In this document: in pieces, positions 1 through 11,599 of the stretch
Layout of the letters: each line of letters opens with the position of its first letter
How positions within the stretch are numbered: the first letter of the stretch is position 1
From: Heliocidaris erythrogramma
Lineage: Eukaryota; Echinodermata; Echinoidea; Camarodonta; Echinometridae
Direction: 5' to 3'
NCBI GenBank assembly: GCA_025617745.1
Contig: CM046873.1
Coordinates: 23,729,547-23,793,546, forward strand
Length of the DNA: 64,000 nucleotides
Notes under the pieces: model-generated
What the model was told of the DNA's origin: nothing
The model's database searches: none
The model's input: only the letters and a program-made list of their open reading frames with translations
Translations under genes and position numbers: made by a program

Positions 1-3000
1 GGGAAGGAAGAATGGGGAAATGGTAATGTGAAGATATACGACATACCGGCAATGACCGATCCCACACTCCCCTCCTTAGATCGCTTCGCTACCTCATATT
101 GCCTCCACCTAACAAAACTTGCCATTATTAAGTGTCTCATGAATGACTGGAGCCAGGCTCTGCCACCTGTCACAATGATGGTAACAACACTCACTATCAC
201 ACAGAAATAACCTAGATGCATGACTCTATCAGGTGGAAATGAGTGTCGTCATCTAGCACACTTAACGGAGTGAAATATGAGACTCTAAAAAAATGCTTTT
301 AAAAGCCCATCTCCGTTGACAGACAAGCTTGTACACAATTAACTTCCGTCCTGACAGGGCGGTAGTAAACGTGGCACACATCTTTCCAGTCGTTATTCTT
401 GAGTTTGCGATCGGTCTAATAATGTTATTTTTAACAATCCCATACATCTTTCTCGGAACTCAATAGGTGGATAAAAGGTTATAAGGGTACCGAGTCAAAG
501 TTATCGAGCTTTAAAGTCAGGGTATATATATAGATATAAAATTGATTGGTTTTAAAGGTTAACATGGAGTGGCTGTTCTAAGATTCTCATTGCCCATAAT
601 TATAAACAGTGGGGGGGGGGGGGGGAGCATAAATCTGAAAATTATCTGAAAATTATGTGATAATTATGCTTAATGAGCAACAGGTAATGATGAATGTTCT
701 CCAATAATTTATTGGACAGCATTACCACTCACCCAAAAGGGCGAAAGTCATTTGGCTTACTGAGTTGTCAGTTTGCCATGTTTCTACACCATTGAATTGT
801 TTCTTTCGTTACCCTCTATATCTGTAACAAAAAAGGCCTCGGTTACAAAACATGCTTCATCCATAAAATTAAGTCTAGCACAAATGTGTTGAAATTCTTC
901 ATAGTTTGCATTGTCGTTTTGAAATAAAACGTGGAGCTATTATACTCCGCTTTAATCAGATAATAAAATCACTCTTAAAATATGTAGATGCCTGTTTAAA
1001 GAACATGAAATAACACATAAAGAAGTTACTTTCAAAAGTCTGTGGTTACAGCATGGTTAAGAACTGAAATCTTCATCCCCGTACGTATAGTGCACACAGT
1101 GCAGCAAGCCACTTGATTTTGTGCAGGGTAAACTGAACATCAGTGCACTATTATTCATACATGTCATGCTGTTCTATGGTTGGTCAGTTCCTGGAGAAGG
1201 CTCTTTATTTTGTATGGATGTCGCATCTTCTGGAACCAAACTGAATTGGATGTAGCATGTTTTGCAACCAAAATACTTTTTAATGGCCAAATCTTATTAA
1301 TTTTTCTTTATACGGAATTCAACTTGTTGTTTACAGGTGCCTTTGTACGTAGCTACTGGAAATGTGTACATTCATGCTCCCCCCCCCCCCCCCTCCTTGA
1401 TTTTTTTAAAAATTAAAATGCATGGAAATAGCACGTTTTGGAACCAAACTGTTCGCAATTATACAGTCCACGAACATAAAGGAAAAAATAAAGGGCTTAA
1501 AACATAAGATGGGTGTAACAAATTCAACCACGGAAGTGTTGTTTCTCATTTTTTTCCGCACACATTCTGAAAAAGATCATTTATTTTAATCGTAAGTTCA
1601 TACAATAATCCAACCAGTAGTAAATGTAAAAATAAACACCTTTGATTAATTATAAATTTAAGTACAATTTATATTGAAATGAAGTTTACAAATAATTATG
1701 AAGCAATGTAAAAAGAAAAAAAAAAGGAAAAGAATAAGATGAATTTTTCGTAATATCGTTAATTTGCAAGCTTACAAACCCCCAAACAGCCAAACCGCAC
1801 AATTCTCGTCATTTTCATCCTACCAGGGCTAGTAGCTAACAAAGCCCTCAGTATTTTGTTTCACTCGAGATTAATCAACAAAATTTAGTAAGGAGGGGTG
1901 GGGGGGTGTATACATGTATATACCACATGAAAATCAAACAAAGGAACAAAAAAAAAAATCCAATTCAAATTTAAAGTAAATCTAAAACGAAATAGAACGA
2001 TAATGATTTGGCTTAACTTCATGCTGAAATAATCAATGCCAAACGGAAGTTACCTTTTTTGTGTCAAGATATATCCGTGACGTCATTAACCCTCATCTCG
2101 TCCGCCCATGCATTTCTATTTAAGCACCATTAAGCGATTCTTTCATTCCAATTGTACAAATTCTTTCGCACATCCTGACTCACTGAGGAATTGGAAACAC
2201 AATAGTACCTGGGAAAGGATGCAGAGTTGCTGTGAGAGCTTGGTACACTACAGGGAGTTTCTGCAGATTGATCGTTCACTCTTCACAGGATGGATAAAGT
2301 TCCAGCGACACCCTTTCCCTTCGCGCTCCTCGTCTTGGGGGAAATGGATTGTCTGAAATCGACCTTTGCTGTTTTTCTATGCCATTATTCATTGCGCTTT
2401 GAGAAAGAAAGAAAAGAAAAGTATAGTAACCAGTATTACTGATGGAATTATTGATTCATCTAACAAATTAAATAAATAACCCAAACTCTATTCGCAAACT
2501 CATGACTATTCAGGAACTTAATGCAAAGCCAGAATATTTTCAAAACTGCATTTTAGTGTGATAACTATAATTATCTTAAAATGTTGAGTTCTGGCAAAGA
2601 TTTTTTTAAAAATGTTATGAGCTTTTTCATTCTTTTTATGTCAGTTTCGAATGATACCTTTAAAAAAATCACTTGAAAAAGGATTGCTCTTCAAATGCCA
2701 TCATAATTTTTATTCTAAACATGACAAGAAAATAGTTAAGGTGGTGTGACCCATTTACACATATCTGTGTGCAATGTACGTGAAGAAAAAAGAATATGAT
2801 GATAAATATATGAGAATGCCATTAACCTCAATAACCTGAGAACCCTTAGGCATTCATTGTTTTCATTACTGATAAAATATCACCCATTACTATCTAATAT
2901 GAGCTTATGCCTCAGACCTGATTGCTTTCCGATAAATCCTTTTAAAAAATAGAACAAAATTATCTTAAACTTCAGAATAAAAACGGGGTCACAAAGACAT

Positions 3001-3683
3001 AGTTTAAAAGACCCAGGGTGATCTTTGCGTAGCTCGGAATGTCTGGAGGGAAATATCTCTTGGTTTATCAAACCTTATATGATTTATAATAGCCTTCACG
3101 ACCCCTGAAAAGGCATTCCATCATAAAAGATAATAATAGCTTTAACACAATTACCATTTACTCCTGGAAAAATAATTCTGCTATAACCATGATGGCGGCA
3201 CTTCCGATGATATTAATTATTATCAGGGTACCAGAAGCTTTTCAACAAACTATATTTACGTAAAGCTTTAAACTAAACCGGCAATTATATGTGCAGTTAG
3301 AATCACAGCGAAAGTCTATTTTTTTTAATGATTGAAAATCGAATCACAACGCGGAAGTCGGTCGTCGGCTTCCGCTAGGGAAAAGGTCGAGTGTTTTTGT
3401 CCGGTCAAGCTCCCATTCTTAACTCGTTCAACCGTAGTTATCATGCAGCTCGTCTTCCGACAATATATTACGATTATTGAGCCTCCGAAGTGTATCCTGT
3501 TCCCTAGAGACTGCGAAGGAATCATAAATTTAACTTGACTTTCCTCTTATGACATCATAAAACACACACTATCCATTATTCATGCTGTAATCTGTCGTAC
3601 TTTTGACCTAATGTGTCACTTCAGTTTAGTCATTTCTTGCCATCGGGAAATGACATCTTTAGTGATAGAGTACACACGTATGC
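1..3683. other. Left flank without recognised gene
   Basis: AT-rich sequence with no ORF that I recognise. It holds homopolymer tracts (G at about 611-626, C at about 1379-1393). An open stretch at 2108-2356 (about 82 codons, + strand) shows no known motif and no convincing splice sites. The signal and pro-region exons of the neurotrophin gene downstream may lie here or left of the window; I could not find them. Confidence 0.5.
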
Positions 3684-3860
3684 AGTGGCGGATCATGTGG
3701 GGCACAAAAGGGCACGTCTCCTCAGCCAGTCCAATATATAATGGCATATCTGGCACATCGAGTATAAAAAAAGGAATGTCCCCATTCGTCCCCGCCCCCG
3801 GCAATAAAGAGGTTTATTATTTTTTGTGGAAAAGCCACCCGTCCCCCCCCCCCCAGATTT
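3684..3860. repeat. Dispersed GGCGGATC-type repeat
   Basis: Starts with the phrase GCAGTGGCGGATC and runs into a long C tract. The same GGCGGATCCAGGATTT phrase linked to C/G tracts recurs at about 31065, 42790-42950 and many times between 46200 and 47880. It is an interspersed repeat with no coding capacity seen here. Confidence 0.5.
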
Positions 3861-4292
3861 TAAATTGTCATTCCACTTTCCGAAATCATCGCATTCCCAA
3901 GCCGACTCATTTCTTCAATGCACTGAGCAGCGTCTTTTCTATTAAACAAACAATATATTGTTTATTGATATTGATTTCTGGCAGATAACAGTATTTCGAG
4001 TTATTTCATTAGTAAATACACCTATATTTCGACATATATCACTGTCTTGTTCGTAGTACAAAAATACGTAGGTGTTTCTCAGCAGAATTTATATTGGGAT
4101 TAAAAGTTATCTTCTTTGTACTGCCATGAATGTACTTTTGAATTTAAGAACTATGAGATATTGAAGAACATTTCATGGGAAAAGAAAGCAAAGGATGATA
4201 GGTTTTGTATGAACTTCTTTTTCCCCCTTTACCCCATTCTATTTATCTCCGTCTTTGTCTTTCTCCCTTTCTCTCTCTCTCTCTCTCTCGTT

Positions 4293-4500
4293 GAGCCCTG
4301 TGGTATATTGGTAAAGGCCCTTGACTTTTATACGAGAGATCCGAGTTTAATAGTTTCGATCCATGCTCGGTGCTTAAATGCTTGGACATGATAAGTTTAA
4401 GCAATCTGTCCCTCTCGACCAGGTGTATTCAGTGGGTGCATGGGAATGCTTTTGGCAATAATTGCAGGGCCCTCAGGAAGGGCAGTATTGGTACCGATGA
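4293..4500 (+). mobile_element. tRNA-derived SINE
   Basis: The head resembles RNA polymerase III control boxes: TGGTATATTGG fits an A box and AGTTTCGATCC, about 50 bp later, fits a B box. A relative with the same start (TGTGGTATATTGGT) and the phrase TATACGAGAGATCC lies at about 40818. It follows a (CT)n run at 4270-4288. A SINE relic in neurotrophin upstream or intronic DNA is the simplest reading. Confidence 0.6.
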
Positions 4501-4539
4501 GGCTACCGTGTCTAAATAGGTCTACATTATGAGAGAGAT

Positions 4540-4830
4540 ATAGAGGTTTTGTGGTCTGTTGGATAAGTCACTATACTATAAATCACAAGGCACAGGTTTC
4601 GAATCCCTGCGTGGCACAAACGTCCTTTGGCAAGACCTTTATCGACATTTGCCACACTCGACCCAGCTGAGGTAAAATGAGAACCTGGTAGGAGGAGAAT
4701 TCTTTGAAAAGCACTATGCACTAAAGCCCCAGCTAAAGCCGGGGTAATAATTTCCAAAATTTGAAACAGCACAGTGACATCCTTCCATAATGAGATACGC
4801 CCTGTACAAGAACGGATAATCATCATTGTT
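4540..4830 (+). mobile_element. tRNA-derived SINE, second family
   Basis: A tRNA-like head (TGGTCTGTTGG as A box; GGTTTCGAATCC as B box with one extra T) is followed by the body phrases TTTGGCAAGACCTTTATCG and ACCTGGTAGGAGGAG, then by an ATT-rich tail. The body and tail (AAAGCC..GGGTAATAAT, CCTGTACAAGAAC) match the SINE on the minus strand at 57685-57925, so the two belong to one family. Confidence 0.75.
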
Positions 4831-4835
4831 GTTAT

Positions 4836-5050
4836 TTTTTTGTTAATATTTTAATTATCATTATTTTTGTTTCATTTATCAATATTTATACTATTATTAT
4901 TATTACTATTACTATTATCATTTATATTTTTATCATAGTTTACATGTAATATATTTATAATCATTATTAATGCTAAATATATTATCAACGTCATCATCAT
5001 TATCATCAATATCAGTTTTGTTATTAATATTAGTGTTATCGTTCTAATAT
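4836..5050. repeat. ATT/TTA-rich low-complexity tail
   Basis: Degenerate ATT/ATC repeats follow directly after the SINE and are probably its expanded tail. They run up to the (CT)n tract that precedes the neurotrophin exon. Confidence 0.6.
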
Positions 5051-5054
5051 CCCC

Positions 5055-5057
<3 letters not shown>

Positions 5058-5101
<44 letters not shown>

Positions 5102-5106
5102 ATCAG
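5058..5106 (+). promoter_or_regulatory. (CT)n microsatellite used as 3' splice-site tract
   Basis: An almost pure CT repeat of about 43 bp ends in TCTCTCATCAG, and the next base opens the neurotrophin exon. The microsatellite therefore appears to form the polypyrimidine tract of the acceptor. Length change here could affect splicing; that consequence is inference. Confidence 0.65.
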
Positions 5107-5366
5107 GAATCCATCTTCACAAAGAGATCATGTGAGGAAATAAGCCGATGGGAAAAACTCAGCCAGGGTATGAACTTTCTTTCAGAAGAGGTAGACGTCT
5201 ACGAGGGGCAGTGGTTTTGGGTAACACGGTGCGTTCGACCCGTGGTTCAAACGCAAGACGGTGACACGACGCAAGGTGTTCCACGATGCTATGGAGTATC
5301 TCGAGGGAATGGAATCGCTGACGCCTCTTGCATTGAGACTATGGCCTGGGTTCTCGCTTATTCAAG
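5107..5366 (+). CDS. Neurotrophin (NGF-family growth factor), penultimate coding exon
   Basis: Encodes 86 residues plus two bases of the next codon. Neurotrophins are secreted dimeric cystine-knot ligands of Trk and p75 receptors. The order of landmarks follows NGF/BDNF: SCEEISRW matches the first knot cysteine block (CDSVSVW in NGF), GQWFWVTRCVRP matches the block around the second cysteine, VPRCYGVS the third, and DASCIETMAWVLA the fourth. The acceptor is TCTCATCAG after a CT tract (phase 0) and the donor is AAG before GTTAAT (phase 2). A Lys-Arg pair just before the first knot cysteine could be a convertase site, though vertebrate sites lie about 14 residues further upstream. Signal peptide and pro-region are not in this exon. 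The family call rests on pattern, not on an alignment search. Confidence 0.85.
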
Positions 5367-6590
5367 GTTAATAATAGAATTAAAAATGCTAATGTAATTA
5401 TATTTATAACTCGAGATAGGATTTTGAGTAGTAGAGCTAATACTTTAACCCCACTCCTACATATAGTCAGGTGAAAAGGACTTACAATTTGATTTCCTTC
5501 ATCAGTTGGCTCTTGCAGAACATGTTCATTTTGCTGTTTTGTTTTTATTGTTGCTTGAGAAGCACACAGATCTCCTGGAGTCCCTCAACACTCTTATTAT
5601 AGATTTATTCTATGTTTAGCACTACGATATCATTCCCTCTTTGTACAAGTGTGTCAAAGATCAGACCAACATATGACAATTGCTTATGATTTGGGATTGG
5701 GGTGAAAACAAATCTCCCGAAATGCCTTTACACTCGGATTTCACATTTATTTTATCATGTGAAAATAATTCCGTTACCATGCAGGCGAGGATGATCACAC
5801 AAACGATTACGAAATTGCTCAAGGGCTGTTCTGGATTCGTCTCTCAACTTCACAGGATGACCACTGGGCTCTTCCATTAGTAAAAATTATAAACTGCAAC
5901 GACACAAATTGGATTATTAATCAGAAAGGGACTGCTTGTCAGAAAGAGGGCAATACTAATGCAATTCCCTTTTCATAGAAGAAACATGTTTGATCGGTAT
6001 CGCAAGCGAAACGTAATTAGGAAAATTGCCAATCCCGAATATCGGGGAACGTCAAATGACGTATTTCTCTTAGGAATGAAATAAAAATGACGAGAAAGAG
6101 GTAATGTCAATGGCTTTTTTATTAATTTTATTGATAATACTCCTGAAAATACCATTAAAAAAAAATTAATTCGATTAGGGGATTCGCAATCCATTTCCCC
6201 TCTAACAGAGAAGAGTGGATTCCATACCCCTGGTTATTCCTAAATAGAATATTAAAGCCAAATTGCTGTCAATTTACGCTGTTTAAAAGGTACGATATCT
6301 GAGCAATCCACAGATTCCACAATCTATAAACAGCAAAATATCATTTTAAATCAAAGAAGGGGTTATCTCGGCGTATTTCCAAACGTCAGTCTAGCAAGGT
6401 CTATGAATATCATGAAAAAACATAACATGACATAATAATAGTAACGGTAATAATAATAATAATAATTATAATAATAATAATAATGAACAATACAATAACA
6501 ATAGTTATTTATTCCAAATAGCGAAGCTTCTAAACATAAAAAAATGTAGGTCGTAGTCTACTGCGCATTGCAGTACATCTATTTTACATC

Positions 6591-7127
6591 TATTCCCGCC
6601 TATTTAGCCTGAGTATCATGATTCTCATTCAGATTTATTTCCTATTTTCAATCATTTGATAAACTAATAAGTCGCTGAAGCATTAAAATATTTTGTTGTT
6701 ACCGGGTAACCATTTACCTCCCTGGGTCAAGAACGGCAAACGTAGATGTAGTGCCATGGCAGGGATGTGAACCCACATACCTATTACGTTCTGCTTGATC
6801 CAGTCGTATTCTAATACATCTGGGCCCTGTTGCATAAAACCTGTTATCAATAACAACTGCCCCATTTCTATCTCAAATTTGCTCTCAGCCAATCAGATTC
6901 TAGGATTTCAATAGCTTATATCAATTATTGTAACTTTTTATTGCTAAGTTATTCCAACTCACATGGTTGTACCGCAAACCTTTTTTCTGAATTACAACTT
7001 CACCATGCAAACCTTCAAATCCTATATTATTGCTAAGATGTTTGACGAATCGGGGCCCCTGGACGAATATTTGAACAGACCGATTTATTCATGCTCTTTC
7101 ATACCGCTGCGAAAAGGCAACATAATG
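6591..7127 (+). repeat. Tandem duplication, copy A (537 bp)
   Basis: The copy runs from TATTCCCGCCTATTTAGCC to GAAAAGGCAACATAATG and is followed at once by copy B. It includes a dispersed repeat (GCATAAAACCTGTTATC ... CAGCCAATCAGATTC) also found inverted at 9578-9692. Copy A has 89 bp that copy B lacks, lying between two ATTGCTAAG repeats (6940-6948 and 7029-7037). Confidence 0.9.
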
Positions 7128-7572
7128 TATTCCCGCCTATTTAGCCTAAGTATCATGATTCTCATTCAGATTTATTTCCTATTTTCAATCATTTGATAAA
7201 CTGATAAGTCGCTGAAGCATTAAAATATTTAGTTCTTACCGGGTAACCATTTACCTCCCTGGGTCAAGAACGGCAAACGTAGATGTAGTGCAATGGCAGG
7301 GATGTGAACCACATACCTATTACGTTCTGCTTGATCCGGTCGTATTCTAATACCTCTGGGCCCTGTTGCATAAAACCTGTTATCAATAACAACTGCCCCA
7401 TTTCTATCACAAATTTGCTCTCAGCCAATCAGATTCTAGGATTTCAGTAGCTTATAATAATTATTGTAACTTTTTATTGCTAAGATGTTTGACGAAACGG
7501 GGCCCCTGGACGAATATTTGAACAGACCGATTTATTCATGCTCTTTCATACCGCTGAGAAAAGGCAACATAC
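7128..7572 (+). repeat. Tandem duplication, copy B (445 bp)
   Basis: Near-identical to copy A apart from a few substitutions and the missing 89 bp, which is consistent with deletion between the 9-bp ATTGCTAAG repeats. High identity suggests a young duplication within the intron. Confidence 0.9.
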
Positions 7573-7829
7573 AACATTAACCAACTGTTAATCTTTAATA
7601 TTCACTAACAAACCATAATCTTACAAAATCAAACATTTGTGATAATGATAAAAAGGTTATTTAGAAAAAATGTTCAGGTATAAAAAAAAGTAAGTTGAAA
7701 TAAATTATTGCCTTGAATCTTATATCAAATTGTGAAGATTATCAGAAAAATATATACTTTTTCAATGAGAAGAATGACAATTCAATATCCTTATTGTAAT
7801 ATGTATTGGTTTTTATTATTTAACCGCAG

Positions 7830-7935
7830 ATTAAAATCCGACCCTTTTGGAGAGTATGAGTGGGACTACATAGCCGTACCGAACTGCTGCTCGTGCAAGA
7901 TACAGCTAGCACCAGGAGAACATCAATTAGGCTGA
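7830..7935 (+). CDS. Neurotrophin, last coding exon
   Basis: The acceptor TTAACCGCAG leaves one base (A) that completes the AG of the previous exon to Arg, so the phase fits exactly. Then 34 residues run to TGA at 7933-7935. WDYIAVPNCCSCKIQ aligns with the C-terminal neurotrophin strand WRFIRIDTACVCVL and supplies the last two knot cysteines in a Cys-x-Cys arrangement, with one extra adjacent cysteine (CCSC). A short hydrophilic tail follows. The six-cysteine order and the Cys-x-Cys ending make neurotrophin more likely than Spaetzle-like or other knot proteins. Confidence 0.88.
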
Positions 7936-9003
7936 TTCTTGATCCAATCATGTACTTAAGTTCCTATTTTTTCACTTACCAAACTTCAGGATTATATTAG
8001 GTACTGCTCAGTCTAGCCAATATGATTTTATTACGTGGTACCCAGTAGGTGTTTTGATTATTAAACATTTTGAAACTTGATTGGAACTTGTGGTTATTTC
8101 CTCACAGCTTCCTTAAGTTTTATCATTTACATCAATCCCTTCGTTGTCATTTTAATTTAGATGAAGCAGATTTAGAAATTGTAATTGTAATTATTTCTTA
8201 GGGGTGAAATATGGCAGTTCTGCCATTATAAAAGTACTACGTTCTTTGAAACATTCCATGAAATTCTTATTCAATCTACATTGGTTGTTTCTATTTTTAA
8301 TGTAGAGATCTTCGTGTTTTAATTCCCGCAGTAATATTGTTAGAATTAGCACACTTTCTTCTTCCCTGCCTCTTCTTATACTGATGATGCTTGTCTCGTT
8401 GTACTTCAGCACTTGTGTGTTCGATTCTTACATATCTATTCCTATTTCTTTTATTAGTACCACTATGTATGATAAACTTTGAAAAAAAGAGAACAATTGG
8501 AAGTATAAAAGTATTTCATCATACAGAGGTTGTTTTACTTTTTGGAGCTGGAAGGAAATGGGGAAATATACCGAAGCCCACTCCAAATGATATATGGCAT
8601 ACCACAATCATCTAATGCTTTATGAATTTCAGGTTTTTGTGTTTCACAATATCACGAAAAAAGCTGGCCGATTTGCTGACCTGTGCGACTGCATACACTC
8701 TTGCATACACTCTTAGAAAAGGAATGAGAGCATTAAAATGATCTAAAACCTGTCTCATGTTTATTACTCCAAGCGGCCTCTCAAGTGGAACCTTTGTAAT
8801 TGGGTTCTTGAGGTCAAGAGAATTTAAATACATACTCTCTTTTATTGTGATAGAATGAATAAGAAATGAAAAAGAGAATTGTGAATGACAAACGTGTTTG
8901 AGGAACCTTTATTGATACTTTAGAAGCTTAAAAGGTGAGTATGGTTCTTTTGGACCACAGAAATATTTCAATAAACTTTTAGAATCATTTTCTTTTTCTA
9001 AGA
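7936..9003 (+). other. Neurotrophin 3' flank
   Basis: No ORF of note. An ATTAAA at 8060-8065, about 125 bp past the stop codon, is a possible poly(A) signal but is also common by chance in AT-rich DNA. Confidence 0.4.
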
Positions 9004-9232
9004 GGCCCGTATTCTCGGAAGTGGCGAAAGTTAAGCCTGTTTTATCTTAGGCCGCTGATTTATGGAAGGCCATTCGTCAACCCCTATGATATGAGCATCA
9101 GAAATCAATTCTATCGTGTCGGTTTTGGTATTTGGATTCAGTCCCAGAACTATGGTGATTTTGAGAGGGTGACATTTGGCTCTCCATAATTCGGTAGCCA
9201 AATAAGTTAGGCTCCTTTCAAGAATACGGGCC
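9004..9232. mobile_element. MITE with GGCCCGTATTCT ends (229 bp)
   Basis: Both ends carry the perfect 12-bp inverted repeat GGCCCGTATTCT, followed by a weaker inverted extension. No transposase is present and no convincing target duplication was seen. GGGCCCG-type ends are common in invertebrate MITEs. Confidence 0.75.
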
Positions 9233-9577
9233 AATGACGTTACAAACTCATGCCTAAGCTACATTAAAAATGAGATATCTGTAAACTCATAAATGGTATC
9301 GCACACTTTCACTTTTTGGATTTAGATGCATGTACTGCACTAGAAAGATCCACAACACCAAAAATCGAAATGAAGATACTTCCGGTTGTCAACCTGAGAA
9401 TATGATGTGTCATAGGCTTTACACCCAATTTCTGCAATCCAAAACAATATTCATGGGGAAAGTTTGACGAACATGCACATGTGAACATCAAGTACTCTCT
9501 AAATATAAAAGAGTGAAAAGCACTCAAAAGAGAGTGAAATTCCACCCTTGCAAGGAGTTAAAATGAGGGACAACTTT

Positions 9578-9692
9578 TTTTCGATAATTAAAGTTATAAG
9601 CTACTGAAATCCTTGCATCTGACTGGCTGAGAGTAAATTTGTCAAAGAAATGTGGCAGTTCTTACTGATAACAAGTTTTATGAAACGGAGCC
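9578..9692 (-). repeat. Dispersed repeat shared with neurotrophin intron
   Basis: On the minus strand it reads like the core of the intronic duplication: CATAAAACTTGTTATCAG, then CTCTCAGCCAGTCAGAT, then GGATTTCAGTAGCTTATA. It is an older, diverged copy of that family. Confidence 0.65.
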
Positions 9693-9724
9693 AAGGTCTT
9701 GTAACTCCTTGGTATGATATTATT

Positions 9725-9782
9725 TTCATACATTTGTTTTCATATATTTGTTTTCATATATTTGTTTTCATATATTTGTTTT
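9725..9782. repeat. 14-bp tandem repeat
   Basis: About four copies of the unit TTTTCATATATTTG. No other feature overlaps. Confidence 0.85.
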
Positions 9783-10127
9783 ACATTTATTTATAATATA
9801 TGTCAATTGGCTATCATGTTACATTTATAGAGTACAATTAGCCATTTGTTTTCAACATTGAGTGGAATCACATAAATGATCTTAAGGTTTATGAAGCTAT
9901 ATAATATCATTATTTTTTCAAAGGTCTAGGTAATCGTAAAATTACAGTAAGAACCCCAAAAATCATAATGTTTCATTTTCCATTTCATTTCATGTATTAT
10001 CTGCTATAAGATGCGTATTTGATTTCGCTTATATTCAGGTGTAAAACGAAATGTTTTCAATTCTCATGTCCTGTTTTGATACTTCTTGACATCTCAACCA
10101 ATGAAAATATTGTGTTTCCATTAAGGG
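9783..10127. other. Unannotated AT-rich DNA
   Basis: Nothing beyond AT-rich unique-looking sequence was seen. Confidence 0.5.
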
Positions 10128-10420
10128 GGTACTCATTTTTCCGAAGGTTCGTTTTTCCGAAGGCTCATAATTATGAAGGTTCGTAATTCCGAAAAACAAA
10201 TTTCCAATAGCAGGGGGTTTATAATTCCAAAAATTAAAAATGGTTCATATTTCCGACGGTTTGTAATTCCGAAAATGCAAAGAGCCGTACATAACTTTTT
10301 CGGAATAATGTACCTTTGAAAATATGAACCTTTTTCAATTTTGAAATTATGAACCATGTTTCAATTTGGCATTAAGAACCGTCGAAGTAACGAACCTTCA
10401 GAAAAGCAAAAAACGACATG
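10128..10420. repeat. Degenerate TTCCGAA / GGTTCGTAAT phrase array
   Basis: The phrases GGTTCGT, CATAATT and TTCCGAA recur at irregular spacing on + (first half) and as complements (TTCGGAAT, ATGAACC) in the second half. The whole block can fold on itself. It is neither a regular tandem repeat nor coding. Confidence 0.7.
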
Positions 10421-11101
10421 TAACCTTCGATTGTTTCATATTTTTAAACGAGTCTGTAGCCAAGAAACGCTGTATAATATACTAGCAATACATTTATTTA
10501 TATATACGTGTATTCAAATTTGTGTCAGAAGCGCTAAAACTTTGTTACGTAGCCAGTTACAACAAAAATGGAAATAGGAAATTTATTTATTTGGATATAC
10601 TTGTAATAGCTCATAAATCGACAGAAATTTTAATTTAGGGTATGTAAATAGGCTTTGTAGTTGCAACTAAAGTACATCAGTTGGCTATCGAGTAAAGCTA
10701 TAAGAACATAATTTCTGATGGTGATGTTCTAGGCCTACTTTCAAATACATTTCATTTTACTCATAAAAAGTATTATCCTTTGCATCTCCCTAAGAAAGCA
10801 CACGTTAAAGACACACGTTATAGGCATATTTTTATTCTAGTTTATTTCTTTTGAGAGCTTGGGTGATCTGTTGGTCAAAAACTGCTCCCTACCTCACCAA
10901 TGTGGAAAATTTGTTTATATAACTTATATTTAGGGGCATTGCTAATATGATTTGGTGAAGGGGAAAAAGTGGGGAAAACTAGTGCACGAGGTTGTATTAA
11001 AAAAAAAACGTTTTAGATATTGTAATGTACGGTTTTTTATTGATTAATTACGATAAACCCCCACATTTAGGTAAAAGATACTCTTCAGCAAGGCCGTTTA
11101 T
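10421..11101. other. Unannotated AT-rich DNA
   Basis: No gene or repeat recognised between the phrase array and the foldback element. Confidence 0.5.
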
Positions 11102-11528
11102 CAGTCAGACCCAACTTCGGAAAACCGAGCACAGGTTTATACTCTGAAAACGGCGTTTGAATATAGAGCCCTCATTGTTCAGTACGAGGCAGTATGTATA
11201 AAAGGCATGTGGAAAATCTTGCAAAGTCAACCTGCCAGCGATATATATTTTCTTTAAAATAATGCTGCGTGTCAAGTACCTTCAAAATCTGTGAATGATT
11301 CGCCATATGAAATGACTTTCAATTGACAAGCATTTGAAATAAATATATCCGCAGCATTATTTTTGAAAATTATATTATCAACAGCTGGTCGACATTGCAG
11401 GATGTTCCCCCATGCCTTTTGTACACACTGTCTCGCACTGAACAATGAGGGCTCTATATTCATCTTGCTCTATACGCCGTTTTTGGAGTATAAACCTGTG
11501 CTCGGTTTTCCGAAGTTGGGTCTGACTG
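11102..11528. mobile_element. Foldback element, family C (427 bp)
   Basis: Long inverted arms (about 170 bp each) begin CAGTCAGACCCAACTTCGG. The flanks show a possible 5-bp target duplication TTTAT (11097-11101 and 11529-11533). Single arms of the same family lie at 43173-43345 and 61455-61612. There is no coding region, so it is a non-autonomous element; its superfamily is unknown. Confidence 0.85.
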
Positions 11529-11599
11529 TTTATAGAAGATATGGATAAACAAGGGAAAATTAAAAATGTTTTTTACGGGTGCTGATATTGAAAGAAGAG

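Larger units (their letters stand above)
5367..7829 (+). other. Intron of the neurotrophin gene
   Basis: Begins GTTAAT and ends TTAACCGCAG. It contains an AAT microsatellite (about 6445-6485) and a two-copy tandem duplication (6591-7572). It holds no other recognised exon. Confidence 0.8.

Noticed and set aside
2108-2356. 82-codon + strand frame as a possible neurotrophin pro-region exon
   Set aside because: No leader, no convertase site, no GT donor giving a phase 0 exit, and no resemblance to known pro-regions.
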